NCBI RefSeq assembly: GCF_001029445.1
Contig: NZ_LDOT01000012.1
Coordinates: 62,001-126,000 of the forward strand
DNA length: 64,000 nt
Source of the DNA: Photobacterium aquae
GTDB taxonomy: Bacteria; Pseudomonadota; Gammaproteobacteria; Enterobacterales; Vibrionaceae
Direction: 5' to 3'
The position numbers and the translations under genes were made by a program. The notes beneath the pieces are model-generated. The model saw nothing but the letters and a program-made list of their open reading frames with translations, was not told the DNA's origin and made no database searches. Of this stretch, positions 17,669-28,158 are shown one piece after another (positions within the stretch are counted from its first letter, which is position 1; each line of letters opens with the position of its first letter).

Positions 17669-18729
17669 TGCATTTCTCCTGCAGCGGTTACCTGTTGTTT
17701 TTCGTTATTCATACCGCTTTGCGGTTCTATCAACGGAACAGAAATCGTAAAACACGCCCCCTCCCCCGGCTCCGAAGAGACATGGAGCTGGCCATGGTGA
17801 GCTTTGACAACCATTTGCACCACCGCAAGCCCCAAACCGGTACCTTGCTTACGGGTGGTAAAAAACGGTTCAAGAATTCGCTTTTTGATATCGGGTGCGA
17901 TACCCGGGCCGTTATCCGTCACTCGAATATGTGCCCACCCCGCATCGGTGGTGATATCCAGTGAGACCCGGCACGCTTTGCCCGCCATCTGGATCGCGTT
18001 GGTGATCACATTGGCAACGGCGCTGGCCAATGCATTGGCATTGCCCATAATTTGTCGAGTCTCATCATCGCAATCAAGGCTGAAATCGACATCATTGGCC
18101 ATCACCTGGCTTTCGACCATCCGCTCCAGCTCGTCTAGCCATGCCCCGAGGGAAAAAGCTTCTATCACCTTGTTATCCCCGCCCTTGGCAAACAGCAGCA
18201 TGTCGTTGACCTGCTTCTCTAAATCATGCAAGCGATCAAGAAGCTTGGTCTGAAAGCGATCACGTGTCACCGCATTGATCGTCTGCGTCCGTAGGTTGGC
18301 AGCATAAAGCATGGCGCTCGACAGAGGTGTACGAACTTGGTGAGCCAGCGAAGCCACCATTCGCCCCAACGAGGAAAGGCGCTGCATCTCGCTGATCCGC
18401 GATTGCAACAAACGGGTTTCCGTCATGTCGGTGATAAAAATCAGCTGTCCGCTTTGGCATGCCGAAATGGCCAACCGTACCCGACGGCCATTATGTAAAG
18501 AGACCTCGTGGCCATCATCCTCACGCGGCGAAAAAGCCCGCTGGATGATATCCACCCAACGCTCGCCCGCCAACGGTTCGCCCAGTAAGCGATAGGCTTC
18601 TGGATTGGCTTCTTCAACTACCCCTTTGGGATCCAAAAAAATAACCCCAGATGGCATAACATCAAAAGCTTGCTGATAACGGGCTACCTGCTGGGGTAGA
18701 TTATCTGAAGAAGGCGAATAACCACCCAT
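17665..18729 (-). CDS. flrB: Sensor histidine kinase FlrB
   Basis: 354 residues. PAS-like domain (about 20-105), phospho-acceptor H130 in SLAHQVRTPLSSAM, then HATPase with DNGPGI and TGLGLAVVQ. There is no membrane segment, as expected for this cytoplasmic kinase. It phosphorylates FlrC. It has its own sigma-54 promoter (18776-18791), consistent with activation by FlrA. Confidence 0.96.
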   Translation of the reverse strand: MGGYSPSSDNLPQQVARYQQAFDVMPSGVIFLDPKGVVEEANPEAYRLLGEPLAGERWVDIIQRAFSPREDDGHEVSLHNGRRVRLAISACQSGQLIFITDMTETRLLQSRISEMQRLSSLGRMVASLAHQVRTPLSSAMLYAANLRTQTINAVTRDRFQTKLLDRLHDLEKQVNDMLLFAKGGDNKVIEAFSLGAWLDELERMVESQVMANDVDFSLDCDDETRQIMGNANALASAVANVITNAIQMAGKACRVSLDITTDAGWAHIRVTDNGPGIAPDIKKRILEPFFTTRKQGTGLGLAVVQMVVKAHHGQLHVSSEPGEGACFTISVPLIEPQSGMNNEKQQVTAAGEMQ

Positions 18730-18775
18730 AAAGCGGACCTAAAATACTTATTAATCGTCGATTTTACGATGATAA

Positions 18776-18791
18776 AGCATTTTTCATGCCA
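18776..18791 (-). promoter_or_regulatory. Sigma-54 promoter of flrBC
   Basis: The minus strand reads TGGCATGAAAAATGCT. The -24 box has one mismatch to TGGCACG, and GG/GC spacing is exact. It lies about 47 bp upstream of the flrB start. Confidence 0.75.
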
Positions 18792-18835
18792 ACTAAAAAT
18801 ATTTAATTTCAGTGACTTGTGTTCACTAGAGTGTT

Positions 18836-18863
18836 TGTTGCAGCGTCAAGAATATGACGCTGC
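18836..18863 (-). terminator. Hairpin downstream of flrA
   Basis: A perfect 9-bp stem (gcagcgtca / tgacgctgc) with a 6-base loop begins 10 bp after the flrA stop. The following tract is A/T-rich but has no clean U run. Confidence 0.6.
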
Positions 18864-18872
18864 AGGAAGGGT

Positions 18873-20330
18873 TTAGCGTACGTCTTCTTTATTCAAGCCG
18901 TACTTGCGCATTTTTTCCACCAAGGTGGTACGGCGCATCCCCAACATGTCGGCAGCCCTTGCCACCACGCCTGTCTGGGCTTCAAGTGCTTGACGGATCA
19001 TGTCTACTTCAAGATCTGCCAGCATCTCTTTCAAGTTAACTCCTTCTGGCGGCAGACCTGTCGCAGCCAAAAACTCGTCATGTTCAACAGGTTGACAAGC
19101 AAACATATCAGCCAATGCTGTTCGCTCCTGATCTTCCACTGCGAGGAAATTCTCTTCCGCCCGGAACACCGGAAGGTCGCAATGACGATATTTCATCGGC
19201 AGGTGCGTAACATCCACCATTTCGCCCGGATAGAGGATAATCAAGCGCTCGACCAAGTTGGCCAGCTCACGAATATTGCCCGGCCAGTCATGCTCCATTA
19301 ACGAATTAATGGCACGCGGCGTAAAGAACACCGGCTTTGCCCCTTCGGCTTCAAGGCGAGCCAGCAATTCTTGCAGCAAAAGCGGGGTATCTTCGATACG
19401 CTCGCGCAATGCCGGCATTTCGATTGGGAAAACATTCAAACGGTAGTAAAGATCTTCGCGGAAAGTCCCGTCTTTGATCATCACTTCCAAATTACGGTGA
19501 GTCGCAGCCACTATCCGCACATCTGCCTTAATGGTTTCACTACCACCTACCCGCTCGAAGCAACGCTCCTGCAATACCCGCAACAACTTGACCTGCATTG
19601 CCATCGGCATATCGCCGATTTCATCAAGGAACAAGGTACCGCCCTGAGCCAGCTCAAAACGCCCCTTACGAGCGGAGATTGCCCCCGTGAAGGCGCCTTT
19701 CTCGTGACCAAACAGCTCACTTTCCAGCAAGTCCGCAGGAATAGCACCACAGTTAACAGGTACAAACGGCCCTTTGCCACGCGAAGAGTGGTAATGAATG
19801 TTGCGTGCCGCCACCTCTTTGCCGGTACCCGATTCACCAAGGATCAGCACGCTAGCATCGGTTGCCGACACTTGCTCGATCAAATGGCGAATTTGGCTAA
19901 TGGCCTCGCTTCGGCCGACCATAGAACGGAAAAGGGTATTTTTGCGGCCCAACTGAGGAACCTGATAGGTCTGCTTGCCCAAATATTCCTGACAGTGACG
20001 CAGCGCCTCTGTCATCGGGCTATAGCTCAGCGGGTAATCAAGATTGCCAATGTAATTCGGCAGCCCTGACAGCTCACGTTCATAATTAGCGAGCGCAACC
20101 ACTGGAATATGATGCTGAATCCGCAAGAAATCGAGGATCTGCGTCAGGGATTTCCCCTTGCTGATATTCCCCAATAAACAGGCGCTCCATTCTTTTTCCC
20201 AGTGCGAATCATTGACCTCTTCTGACGACAAGACTTCGAACTGCTCGCCCAAAAAAAATAGAATGACACTGAGATCATGGCGATGCTGTGCGTCATCATC
20301 AATAACGAGGGTTTTTGCTAAACCTTGCAT
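18873..20330 (-). CDS. flrA: Flagellar master regulator FlrA
   Basis: 485 residues from the ATG at 20330 ([13 protein letters not shown]). A longer open frame upstream has no family resemblance. It has a FleQ-type N-terminal domain (about 1-115), AAA+ domain with Walker A GESGTGKE (165-172), GAFTGA (212-217) and Walker B GGTLFLDE, and a C-terminal helix-turn-helix ([20 protein letters not shown]). FlrA with sigma-54 opens the flagellar cascade and, in relatives, is inhibited by cyclic di-GMP. It is probably read from an upstream sigma-70 promoter. Confidence 0.97.
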   Translation of the reverse strand: MQGLAKTLVIDDDAQHRHDLSVILFFLGEQFEVLSSEEVNDSHWEKEWSACLLGNISKGKSLTQILDFLRIQHHIPVVALANYERELSGLPNYIGNLDYPLSYSPMTEALRHCQEYLGKQTYQVPQLGRKNTLFRSMVGRSEAISQIRHLIEQVSATDASVLILGESGTGKEVAARNIHYHSSRGKGPFVPVNCGAIPADLLESELFGHEKGAFTGAISARKGRFELAQGGTLFLDEIGDMPMAMQVKLLRVLQERCFERVGGSETIKADVRIVAATHRNLEVMIKDGTFREDLYYRLNVFPIEMPALRERIEDTPLLLQELLARLEAEGAKPVFFTPRAINSLMEHDWPGNIRELANLVERLIILYPGEMVDVTHLPMKYRHCDLPVFRAEENFLAVEDQERTALADMFACQPVEHDEFLAATGLPPEGVNLKEMLADLEVDMIRQALEAQTGVVARAADMLGMRRTTLVEKMRKYGLNKEDVR

Positions 20331-20614
20331 AGAAAAGAATTGCCTGCCTTTGGTGTTTCTAATGATTGGCACCCTGTTTATGGACGGTACGCCATAGTAT
20401 GCCGAAGCAAGGCCACGGAGGTGGCTATGCCAAGCATAGAGCAAATGGTTGCCGGGTAAATTGGCAACCATTGTAATAGATGTGCGGTAGAAGGCAACTG
20501 GCATCCCGAAAAGCTGGGTGCACAGGCCCTATCAAGGTTTGCTATTGATCCAAACTTTGATCTTGCTTCCAAAATATTTCTGGTAATTTCTAATCAACCA
20601 CGATCGGCGACTGA

Positions 20615-21013
20615 TTATTTTTCCGTCTGGTAATGGAATTCTTCCGGGATTTGATCCCATGCTGATTTGATATCCGTCAGCAGTGTAATGACCTCACTGA
20701 TCTTTTCCGGATTATTGGTCGCATTAGCCTCGATAACATGACGCATCATGAAGTCATACAGACGATCAAGATTCACTGCAATTTCACCGCCATCTTGCAT
20801 CGACAAGCTCTCGCGCAAACTGCCGATAATCGCCAACGCCTTGTTCAATCGCTCACCTTTCATCGCGATATTACCCGCTTCCATGGCCGCCTTGCCTTGA
20901 ACCAAACGTTCTATCGCACCCGCAAACAGCATCTGCACCACACGGTGCGGCGATGCACTTGCCAACTGCGAATCCACCGATACTTTCTTATATGCTTGAA
21001 GAATGCCGCGCAT
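20615..21013 (-). CDS. fliS: Flagellin export chaperone FliS
   Basis: 132 residues, helical, with the FliS start (LQAYKKVSVDSQLASASPHRVVQMLF). FliS binds the C-terminus of flagellin in the cytoplasm. It is last in the fliD-flaI-fliS group; flaI ends 9 bp upstream. Confidence 0.95.
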   Translation of the reverse strand: MRGILQAYKKVSVDSQLASASPHRVVQMLFAGAIERLVQGKAAMEAGNIAMKGERLNKALAIIGSLRESLSMQDGGEIAVNLDRLYDFMMRHVIEANATNNPEKISEVITLLTDIKSAWDQIPEEFHYQTEK

Positions 21014-21022
21014 ACTTTTTTC

Positions 21023-21319
21023 CTAATTATTTCTGATCATTTGATAAACAGCTACTGACTTCTTAGCCTTTTGGTTACTCAGTAACTTACTTCTAATCCG
21101 GGCACTGTTTTGCTCTAACAGCTGCTTCAAATCCTGGGTTCGCGCCTGAATATCATCAAATTTACTGCGGCTTAAACTTTTTTGATCACGCAGCAACTGG
21201 GTCACTTGCTGATGGCGTGCCGCAACCAGCTTTTGCAGTTGCTCGGGAAAATCATCATTGTATTCATCTGCCGCCAGCAATGATGAGATTTGCTGTTCTA
21301 GCTGAGTTAGTTCATCCAT
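21023..21319 (-). CDS. flaI: FlaI, FliT-like flagellar protein
   Basis: 98 residues, highly charged and helical. Position between fliD and fliS matches the Vibrio gene flaI, which is a probable FliT-type chaperone for the filament cap. Sequence motifs are weak, so the assignment rests mainly on context and size. The start lies 9 bp after the fliD stop. Confidence 0.8.
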   Translation of the reverse strand: MDELTQLEQQISSLLAADEYNDDFPEQLQKLVAARHQQVTQLLRDQKSLSRSKFDDIQARTQDLKQLLEQNSARIRSKLLSNQKAKKSVAVYQMIRNN

Positions 21320-21328
21320 CTTTCACCC

Positions 21329-22735
21329 TTACATTAGCAGGCTCTGCATCGTGGAAAGCTCGGTATTCATCTTGGCAATCGCGGCATCCATCGCGGTCAA
21401 TTGCTTATAGGTACGTGCTTCAAAGGCCGCCATCCGCTCATTGAGATCTGTCATCCCGTCTTCAATCCGCTCCTGCTCGCTTTTCAGGCTATTTTCCCTA
21501 TTGGTCAACGACCCTTCACTGCCAATAAAGCCTTCCAACAACTTATCTGCTTTCTTCAAAAAGCCCTCATCGCCATAGAAAAATGCCGATAACGAACCGT
21601 AGTTATCCTTGATCGTCTCCTCAAGGATCTCATCATCAACCTCAAGTACACCTTCACGCGTGGTGGTGATACCAAAATCAGACATCTGATAAGTCTTACC
21701 ATCCGAGCCGGTGATCGGGTTGTTGAATAAGCTGCGCAACTGGCCAAGCAAGGAATTAGCCAAACTATCACCAACTAGCGGCCCACCTTTCTTTTTTTCT
21801 ACATCAAATTTCGACTGTTCCTCAATCATCTCAAACAAACCGTTATACGATTCAACAAGTTGATTAATGGCGTCTTTCGGCTTTGAGGTATCATTGCTAA
21901 TTTCAATGATCACATTTTTGACATCTTCATCATCGGTTGGCTTGCCCGACCCCGTGGTACCTGTCAGTTTACTGACATCAAGGGTCACACCTTCAAGCAC
22001 ATCTTCAAACTTGTTGGTATCGCTATACACATGCGAGAAACCATCAATAACGATGTATGCATCCTGGGCTGGCTGGATCTGCTTCATCTCCGCATTACCA
22101 TCTGGCGTCGCCGGATCAAAACTTAATTTAGACAGCTCACCTGTTGCCCCGCTGGCATCAATCTTGACCGAGTTTTCCTTACCAGTTTTACTGCTGGAAA
22201 AGACAATTTTGGCGCCATCTTTATCGGTCATGATAGTGGCGGTAACCCCTGGGTTGTCTTTGGCCTTGTTAATGGCGGTTACCACGTCTTTAAGGCTGCT
22301 CTGATTAGGATCGATGTTAACCGTCATCGATTTATCGCCAACCGTAAACACCAAGTCACCGCTACCAATCTTAGCATTGGGGTCAGCATCAAAACTGTTG
22401 GCACTGGCTAAACGGTGGCTTTGCGCCATAGCTTTAACCTCTATCGAATAACGACCGTTTTGCGCATTACTCTCAACACTGGCCTCAACAAAATCACGAT
22501 TCGACGTTGTCACTTGGTTATTGTCAAACACATCATCTTCATCGAACTTTTCGAACATTTCTTGCAAACCACTGGCAGATGACTTGATTTGGCCATAGGC
22601 GCTTAGTGACACCTCGACCTTAGCCATCTGCTCGGTCAATCGCTGCTGTTTAGGCGTACGTTCGGCTGCTACCAACTGCTGCGTCATGCCTGCTACATCT
22701 AACCCTGAGCCCAAACCGCTGGCTGATAATCCCAT
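21329..22735 (-). CDS. fliD: Flagellar filament cap protein FliD
   Basis: 468 residues. N-terminal D0/D1 region (GLGSGLDVAGMTQQLVAAERTPKQQRL) and C-terminal coiled region (LKSEQERIEDGMTDLNERM) are typical. FliD caps the filament and inserts flagellin subunits. It directly follows the flagellin gene, without the flaG gene that usually lies between them in Vibrio. Confidence 0.96.
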   Translation of the reverse strand: MGLSASGLGSGLDVAGMTQQLVAAERTPKQQRLTEQMAKVEVSLSAYGQIKSSASGLQEMFEKFDEDDVFDNNQVTTSNRDFVEASVESNAQNGRYSIEVKAMAQSHRLASANSFDADPNAKIGSGDLVFTVGDKSMTVNIDPNQSSLKDVVTAINKAKDNPGVTATIMTDKDGAKIVFSSSKTGKENSVKIDASGATGELSKLSFDPATPDGNAEMKQIQPAQDAYIVIDGFSHVYSDTNKFEDVLEGVTLDVSKLTGTTGSGKPTDDEDVKNVIIEISNDTSKPKDAINQLVESYNGLFEMIEEQSKFDVEKKKGGPLVGDSLANSLLGQLRSLFNNPITGSDGKTYQMSDFGITTTREGVLEVDDEILEETIKDNYGSLSAFFYGDEGFLKKADKLLEGFIGSEGSLTNRENSLKSEQERIEDGMTDLNERMAAFEARTYKQLTAMDAAIAKMNTELSTMQSLLM

Positions 22736-22815
22736 AGATACCTCTGTGTAATCCTCACTGCCATCTCAAGCCCAACGTTAAGCTCAAACTTCTCAGCAGT
22801 CATATAAAAAATCAA

Positions 22816-22831
22816 TGCAATTTTTATACCG
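22816..22831 (-). promoter_or_regulatory. Candidate sigma-54 promoter of fliD-flaI-fliS
   Basis: The minus strand reads CGGTATAAAAATTGCA, with correct GG/GC spacing and a perfect TTGCA. The -24 box is partial and resembles the one in front of flhB. It lies about 80 bp upstream of fliD. Confidence 0.4.
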
Positions 22832-22968
22832 TTTTTTCTTTGAGTCCTACTCATTGTATTAAGTAGCTCATAATTAATCGTCCCACTCTTTTCTATAAAA
22901 ATGGAAGCGATTGTATCCCCCACCACAAAGACAGTTAAAGCATGGCAAGAGATTGCCGAATGGATACG

Positions 22969-22994
22969 AAAAAGGCCCGGCAAAGCCGGGCCTT
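22969..22994 (-). terminator. Rho-independent terminator of the flagellin gene
   Basis: A 10-bp GC-rich stem (aaggcccggc / gccgggcctt) with a 3-base loop ends in a U run on the minus strand, 29 bp after the flagellin stop. Confidence 0.9.
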
Positions 22995-23022
22995 TCAACT
23001 CTTCGTCTAAGCGAAATAGACC

Positions 23023-24444
23023 TTACAGTAGGCTTAGTGCCGCCTGTGGAGTCTGCTTAGCCTGAGCAAGGATAGAGGTACTTGCCTGCTGCAGGATCTG
23101 GTTCTTAGTCAGGTTAGTCGTTTCTGATGCGAAATCCACATCCTTGATACGGCTGTTAGACGCAGTCACGTTCTCGTTGATGTTAGACAGGTTGTTCAGT
23201 GTGTGGTTGAAACGGTTCTGTACCGCACCAAGGTCTGCACGCTGTGAGTCGATACCCGCGATAGCCGCATCGATTACTGCAATCGCATCCTGTGAGCCTT
23301 TAGCCGTAGTCAAGTCGATATTAGCAACACTGTTCTTTGACGATGCTGTTCCACCAACAATTTCAGCAGCAACATCTTTCGCTGCATCTTTATTTGCAAC
23401 CGAGAAACTGTCGTGAGAAGTCATGGACAACTGAGCATTTACTACCAACTCAAGATCTGCTGCAGCTGTACCCTGAACGCCACCAAGCTTCACGCCATTT
23501 TTCGAGGCATTTTCAACTTTGATACCATCGATATCTTTCGCGGTAATTTCCAGCGCACCGTGCTTGTCCATTGATGCTGAGAAGCCATCTTTGTTCAGGT
23601 CTTCTGCCAAGCGACCCATATCACCAGCATACTGGCTCAGTTCGTATTCCTTAGCATCCGCACCAGCACCCATCACCAACTTACCGGTTTCAGTCGCTGT
23701 CATATTCTCCAGTTTCGTACTAACTACCGCTTCAACCTCAACACCACTGTTGTTGTCGTTAAGTTTCTTAGCAGCAGCAGTCACACTATCACCAGCGGCC
23801 AATGCAACTTCAGTCTTACCTTCTGGACCGAAGATATTAACAGAACCAGCTGTTGCAATACCCGTAAATGTTGCACCCTCAGCTGCAGCAACAGCTGAAC
23901 CCAACTTCGAACCACCACCAGTCAGAACGTTGTTACCCACTGCATCCGCAGAGATATCACCTAGGCTAACGCCGATAGTTTCGTTTGCGTTAGAACCAAT
24001 CTGGAATTCTTTAGTGCCGTAGCTACCGTCAAGCAGCTTGCTGCCACCGAAAGTGGTTGTTTCAGCGATACGGTTCATGTCAGCCTGCAGTGCAGAAACT
24101 TCTTTCTGGATTGCCGCACGGTCGTCATCAGAGTTTGAGCCGTTAGCAGACTGCAGGGCCAAGTCACGCATACGCTGTAGCATGTTGGTAGATTCCTGCA
24201 TTGCACCTTCCGCTGTCTGCGCAACAGAGATACCGTCGTTGGCGTTACGCATTGCAACGTTCAGACCGTTGCTCTGGCTAGTTAGACGGTTAGAGATTTG
24301 CAGACCAGCGGCATCGTCTTTTGCGCTGTTGATACGCAGACCAGTAGACAGACGCTCCATGCTTGAGCTTACGTTGTTAGTTGCATTGCCTAGGTTGCGC
24401 TGGGCAGTCATTGCAGAAATGTTAGTATTAACTGTAACAGCCAT
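23023..24444 (-). CDS. Flagellin (single, enlarged)
   Basis: 473 residues. The conserved N-terminal D0/D1 half ([20 protein letters not shown]...) and C-terminal D1/D0 half (...[21 protein letters not shown]) match Vibrio polar flagellins. The central variable region (about 170-390) is rich in Ala, Lys and Asp and makes the protein about 90 residues longer than the roughly 380-residue Vibrio flagellins. It is the only flagellin in the window. A sigma-28 promoter precedes it and a strong terminator follows it, so it forms a single-gene unit. Confidence 0.96.
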   Translation of the reverse strand: MAVTVNTNISAMTAQRNLGNATNNVSSSMERLSTGLRINSAKDDAAGLQISNRLTSQSNGLNVAMRNANDGISVAQTAEGAMQESTNMLQRMRDLALQSANGSNSDDDRAAIQKEVSALQADMNRIAETTTFGGSKLLDGSYGTKEFQIGSNANETIGVSLGDISADAVGNNVLTGGGSKLGSAVAAAEGATFTGIATAGSVNIFGPEGKTEVALAAGDSVTAAAKKLNDNNSGVEVEAVVSTKLENMTATETGKLVMGAGADAKEYELSQYAGDMGRLAEDLNKDGFSASMDKHGALEITAKDIDGIKVENASKNGVKLGGVQGTAAADLELVVNAQLSMTSHDSFSVANKDAAKDVAAEIVGGTASSKNSVANIDLTTAKGSQDAIAVIDAAIAGIDSQRADLGAVQNRFNHTLNNLSNINENVTASNSRIKDVDFASETTNLTKNQILQQASTSILAQAKQTPQAALSLL

Positions 24445-24522
24445 AATTTGCTTCCTGTTGATAGCAACCCAGCTAGATTAGCGGGGGGCTTGGGATTAAA
24501 GAGTTTTGCTTCAGTACTTTTG

Positions 24523-24549
24523 TTAACGGCACCCGAAATGATTCCTTTA
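24523..24549 (-). promoter_or_regulatory. Sigma-28 (FliA) promoter of the flagellin gene
   Basis: The minus strand has TAAAGGAA, an 11-bp spacer and GCCGTTAA, against the consensus TAAAGTTT-N11-GCCGATAA. It lies about 80 bp upstream of the start. In Vibrio the main flagellin flaA is usually sigma-54 dependent, so this gene resembles the flaB-type class. Confidence 0.75.
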
Positions 24550-24667
24550 GGATTTTTTTTAATTTTTTCTTCTAGTGCTTTGAAATCGCGGAATATATAG
24601 GGTTCAGAGCAAACAAAACGCGTTCAATAATGAAAAATAGCGGGAAAGATAGAGGAATAATTGAACA

Positions 24668-24699
24668 TAAAAAAGCGGCAGTCTCCTGCCGCTTTTTGT
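24668..24699 (-). terminator. Rho-independent terminator after flgL
   Basis: A stem aaaaagcggcag / ctgccgcttttt with a 3-base loop lies about 23 bp downstream of the flgL stop, with a U run on the minus strand. Confidence 0.88.
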
Positions 24700-24721
24700 T
24701 GCTACCCAAATAGAATGCCAA

Positions 24722-25948
24722 TTACAGGTAGTTAAACAATGACAGCTCTTTGGTCTTGTTAAACGCCGCCTGAGAAGCCTGCATCGCCACCATATTCTGG
24801 TTCATATCGATGACCGCTTTGCTGTAATCGATGTCTTCAAGGCTACCCTTGGCATTGTTAACGGCCAATTCAAAGTCTTTGTGTTGCTCTTCAAAAGTAT
24901 CGAGCTGCTTAAGACCGACTCCCACTTCCGAGCGACGTTGGTTCATATGAACATACGCGGCCGTCAAATCATCGATAGTCTGCTGCAAACCAGCCTGTGC
25001 CTCAGCCGATGAGGTTGAGTACTGAGAGTAATCAATCGCGCTCTTAATGGTATCAAACAAGCTGAACGTCTTGCCCGGATTCAGGCTCACTTCGTCATCA
25101 GGCTTGATGTCGCCATCGAACTGGAAATCCAAATCGATGGCACTGCCTGCCGTCGCGTCCTTGTACTGGATCCCCTTGGTGGCATCGTAGGCACCCGTCG
25201 CCAACTGGACACCGTTGGTGTCATCGTACAGTTCATAATTCAGCCCGCCATTGCCGTTATCGACAAAGGCAACCCGGTATTCATTGGTGTCATTCGGATC
25301 CTTATTGGTCGCCGACTGCACGTTCAAAGTCGAGCCACTCTGCAAACCGGCAAAATTAGGACGGTAATCACCATACGGGTTTTCGATCCCCATAAAGACC
25401 TGCTCACCCGGCTGGCTGGTCTGAACAAACACCGAGGTGTCGATTCTCGCCTCGCGGTGACCGTCATCGCCCATGTACTTGATCGTACCAGAAGCATCGG
25501 CAACAAACGGCTTGTTGTTGAACTGATTACCGGCAAACATAAAGTTACCGCCTTCATCTTGGCTGTTAGCCAGATCCAACATACTGTCGTACATGGTTTC
25601 CAGTTCAAAGGTGAACGCACCACGGTCGTCGCCGGTCATCGCACCATTGATCATCCCGATCACCCGCTGCTTGGTCAGGTCAATCTGGCCTTCGGCATCA
25701 GTCAACGCCGTTTCAAGGCTATTGAGACGGTTGCCAGCCAAAGTGATTGACTTCTGGAACTGCTCGAACTGCACCAACTGCTGCTTGTAGTTCTGGGTAG
25801 AGACCGATGCCACCGGGTCATCGCCCGCGGTTTGCATCCGCTTGCCCGTCGCCAACTGCTCGTTGGTCACGTTGATCTGGCCCTGCTTGCGCATCAGGTT
25901 CGAAGTGAGGTTTTGATACTGGGTAAATGTCGCTACTCGGTTAATCAT
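24722..25948 (-). CDS. flgL: Hook-filament junction protein FlgL
   Basis: 408 residues. Flagellin-like N-terminus (MINRVATFTQYQNLTSNLMRKQGQINVTNEQLATGKRM) and C-terminus (MVAMQASQAAFNKTKELSLFNYL). It forms the second junction ring between hook and filament. It follows flgK by 12 bp and shares its promoter. Confidence 0.96.
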   Translation of the reverse strand: MINRVATFTQYQNLTSNLMRKQGQINVTNEQLATGKRMQTAGDDPVASVSTQNYKQQLVQFEQFQKSITLAGNRLNSLETALTDAEGQIDLTKQRVIGMINGAMTGDDRGAFTFELETMYDSMLDLANSQDEGGNFMFAGNQFNNKPFVADASGTIKYMGDDGHREARIDTSVFVQTSQPGEQVFMGIENPYGDYRPNFAGLQSGSTLNVQSATNKDPNDTNEYRVAFVDNGNGGLNYELYDDTNGVQLATGAYDATKGIQYKDATAGSAIDLDFQFDGDIKPDDEVSLNPGKTFSLFDTIKSAIDYSQYSTSSAEAQAGLQQTIDDLTAAYVHMNQRRSEVGVGLKQLDTFEEQHKDFELAVNNAKGSLEDIDYSKAVIDMNQNMVAMQASQAAFNKTKELSLFNYL

Positions 25949-25960
25949 ACTGCTTCCCTA

Positions 25961-27928
25961 TTACACCGCACGCATCAGGGTATCGAAAGTTTCTTGTGCT
26001 ACCGTCATGATCCGCGACGAGGCCATATAAGCCTGCTGGAACTTCATCAGGTTAGCTGCTTCTTCATCAAGGTTAACCCCAGACAAGCCGGTGACCCGCT
26101 CGGTAGCGGCATCGAAATCAAGCTGGCTGATCTGGCTAAATTTTTCCGCATTCATCTTCTGAATACCAATATCACTGGTCAGCCCTTCAAACAGGTCGAT
26201 CACCGACGAGCGGCCATCGTTCATGGTTTTGTCTGTCTGGACTTTCTGGATATTGATCAGGTTGGAGTTGTCACCTTCTGCCGGGCGCATACCTAGCTGT
26301 ACGGTGTAGCTGTCTTTTGCCTCGGCACTGCGGTTAATTTTCAGTGCCGCTGTTCCGTTGGCGCTACCGTCATCAAAGCGGATCAGGTTATCGCCTAGCG
26401 GGTAGTCCAACGCCGCGACAGTTTTGCCATCGGCATCTTTCAAATCGACAGCCGCACCAGCTGCGTCCGTCACCGACAACTTGCTGCCGTCATCAGAAAT
26501 TTTAACTTGGTATGTCCCTTTGATCCCGCTACCCGCTACCGCTTCAACCGTGGCATTGCCGGTATTGTTCTCACCTTCGGTGACATAGCGCTGCGCCGCC
26601 AATGCGTTAGGCTTGTCGGTTGCCAGTGCAATATCGCTGGCAGCACTGCGAACAGGACGGATCAGCACGGTTTCATCCGGCTGGGCGGCCTTGGTGATAT
26701 CAATCACCATGCCGTCAACTTCAATCTTCTGCGCCTCGGACGTTGAGGCTCCTGGCTGAGCCACCAACTCGTCGTCACTGTTATACAGCGAGTAGCTATA
26801 GGTTGTGTTGCCGCCGGTCGTCGCCACTTCGGTTTTCAGGCGGTACTCAGTCGCTTTTAGCTCGCTGACATTATCAATCGCAACGCTGATGTCAGCCGTA
26901 CTGCCAACTGGTGCAAACACGCGCTGTTTCTGAATTTTAGGATCATTGACATCGGTAAACAGGTTTTTGCCCTGATTACCTTCAAGATCCAAACCCTGTC
27001 GCTGCATATCGTTAATTTGGCTGGAAAAGCCAAGGGCCATCCGGCCGATTTCGTCACGCGCCTGATCAACCACGTTATCGCGGAATGTCATCAATGTGCC
27101 CAACTTGCCACCCAACGATTCGCTGTCGATCGGTTTGGTCGTATTGCCGTTCTCGATGCCGACCTGAGTCTGACGAGGATCCGGATTGCCGCTCGTCACG
27201 GTCAACTTGGCTGACTCAATACCTGAAACCAAGGCATGACCACCACCGATCATGACGGTAAAGGCCGGGTTGCCTTTATTTTCCAGCACGGTCACGTTGC
27301 CGTACTGAGCAAGCTCGTTAATCAGCGTCTGCTGCTTGTCGTACAGATCGTTGTTTTCGACATTAGGGTTTTCAAGAATACGGGCGTTCAAGGTGGCAAT
27401 TTCTTGCCCTATCGTATTGACGCGCGTCACTGATGCCCCAAGCTGATCACTTACCGACTTGTGCATATCGTCAAGGTTTTCGCTGGCGCTGTTTAGCGTG
27501 CTTGCCACTAGGCCAGCCGTAGATAGTACCGCCTTGCGCGAGCCCATATCATTAGGGTGATCGGCCAAACTCTTCACCGCATCATAATAGTCATTCATGC
27601 TATTCACGGTTTTGCTGGCGTTACTGGAGATAAACTCATCCATCACGCTGAGCTGAGAGGCATTTTCGGAGCTCTCATTCAATTGCGTGGTGGTCAGCGT
27701 CAGCTCCCGGGCAGCAAAGCGGTCATAAGCTCGGCTGACGTTATCAATGTAGCCACCAGTACCGTAATGATTACCACCATGCCAAAAAGCATCATTGGTT
27801 TTCTGCTCGGCTGCCTGACGGCTGTAACCCGGTGTATTAACATTGGTTATATTGTGGCCAGTCACATTCAACTGCTTCTGAGTCGTCTGCAGACCACTCA
27901 TACCCAGTTGCATCAAATCTAACGCCAT
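25961..27928 (-). CDS. flgK: Hook-associated protein FlgK
   Basis: 655 residues, with the conserved N-terminus (MSGLQTTQKQLNVTGHNITNVNTPGYSRQ) and C-terminus (NLMKFQQAYMASSRIMTVAQETFDTLM). FlgK is the first junction ring on the hook. It is somewhat long, with extra sequence in the middle domain (about 380-540). It is transcribed from a sigma-54 promoter at 27986-28001. Confidence 0.96.
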   Translation of the reverse strand: MALDLMQLGMSGLQTTQKQLNVTGHNITNVNTPGYSRQAAEQKTNDAFWHGGNHYGTGGYIDNVSRAYDRFAARELTLTTTQLNESSENASQLSVMDEFISSNASKTVNSMNDYYDAVKSLADHPNDMGSRKAVLSTAGLVASTLNSASENLDDMHKSVSDQLGASVTRVNTIGQEIATLNARILENPNVENNDLYDKQQTLINELAQYGNVTVLENKGNPAFTVMIGGGHALVSGIESAKLTVTSGNPDPRQTQVGIENGNTTKPIDSESLGGKLGTLMTFRDNVVDQARDEIGRMALGFSSQINDMQRQGLDLEGNQGKNLFTDVNDPKIQKQRVFAPVGSTADISVAIDNVSELKATEYRLKTEVATTGGNTTYSYSLYNSDDELVAQPGASTSEAQKIEVDGMVIDITKAAQPDETVLIRPVRSAASDIALATDKPNALAAQRYVTEGENNTGNATVEAVAGSGIKGTYQVKISDDGSKLSVTDAAGAAVDLKDADGKTVAALDYPLGDNLIRFDDGSANGTAALKINRSAEAKDSYTVQLGMRPAEGDNSNLINIQKVQTDKTMNDGRSSVIDLFEGLTSDIGIQKMNAEKFSQISQLDFDAATERVTGLSGVNLDEEAANLMKFQQAYMASSRIMTVAQETFDTLMRAV

Positions 27929-27985
27929 TGCCTCTCTCCCAGTTGCGCCAACGCGCCAATCACCTATCTATAGCGACGTAATAAA

Positions 27986-28001
27986 TGCAAAAATCAGGCC
28001 A
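27986..28001 (-). promoter_or_regulatory. Sigma-54 promoter of flgKL
   Basis: The minus strand reads TGGCCTGATTTTTGCA; TGGC and TTGCA are perfect and GG/GC spacing is exact. It lies about 58 bp upstream of flgK. Confidence 0.75.
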
Positions 28002-28158
28002 TATTTTAGTACCTGTACAAACCCAGATCCTATATATCGACCAAGAAGGATAAACCGAGAGGAAAAATTGATTGCTAGACCCAGCATCATAAGGCGGGCA
28101 AATGCGGTCAAAAAAACCAAATAAAACAGATACCCCTAGTTTTTTGCTTTTAGCGGCT

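Noticed and set aside
20331..20504. 58-codon upstream extension of flrA
   Set aside because: The sequence from [13 protein letters not shown] matches the usual FleQ/FlrA start; the extension has no family resemblance.
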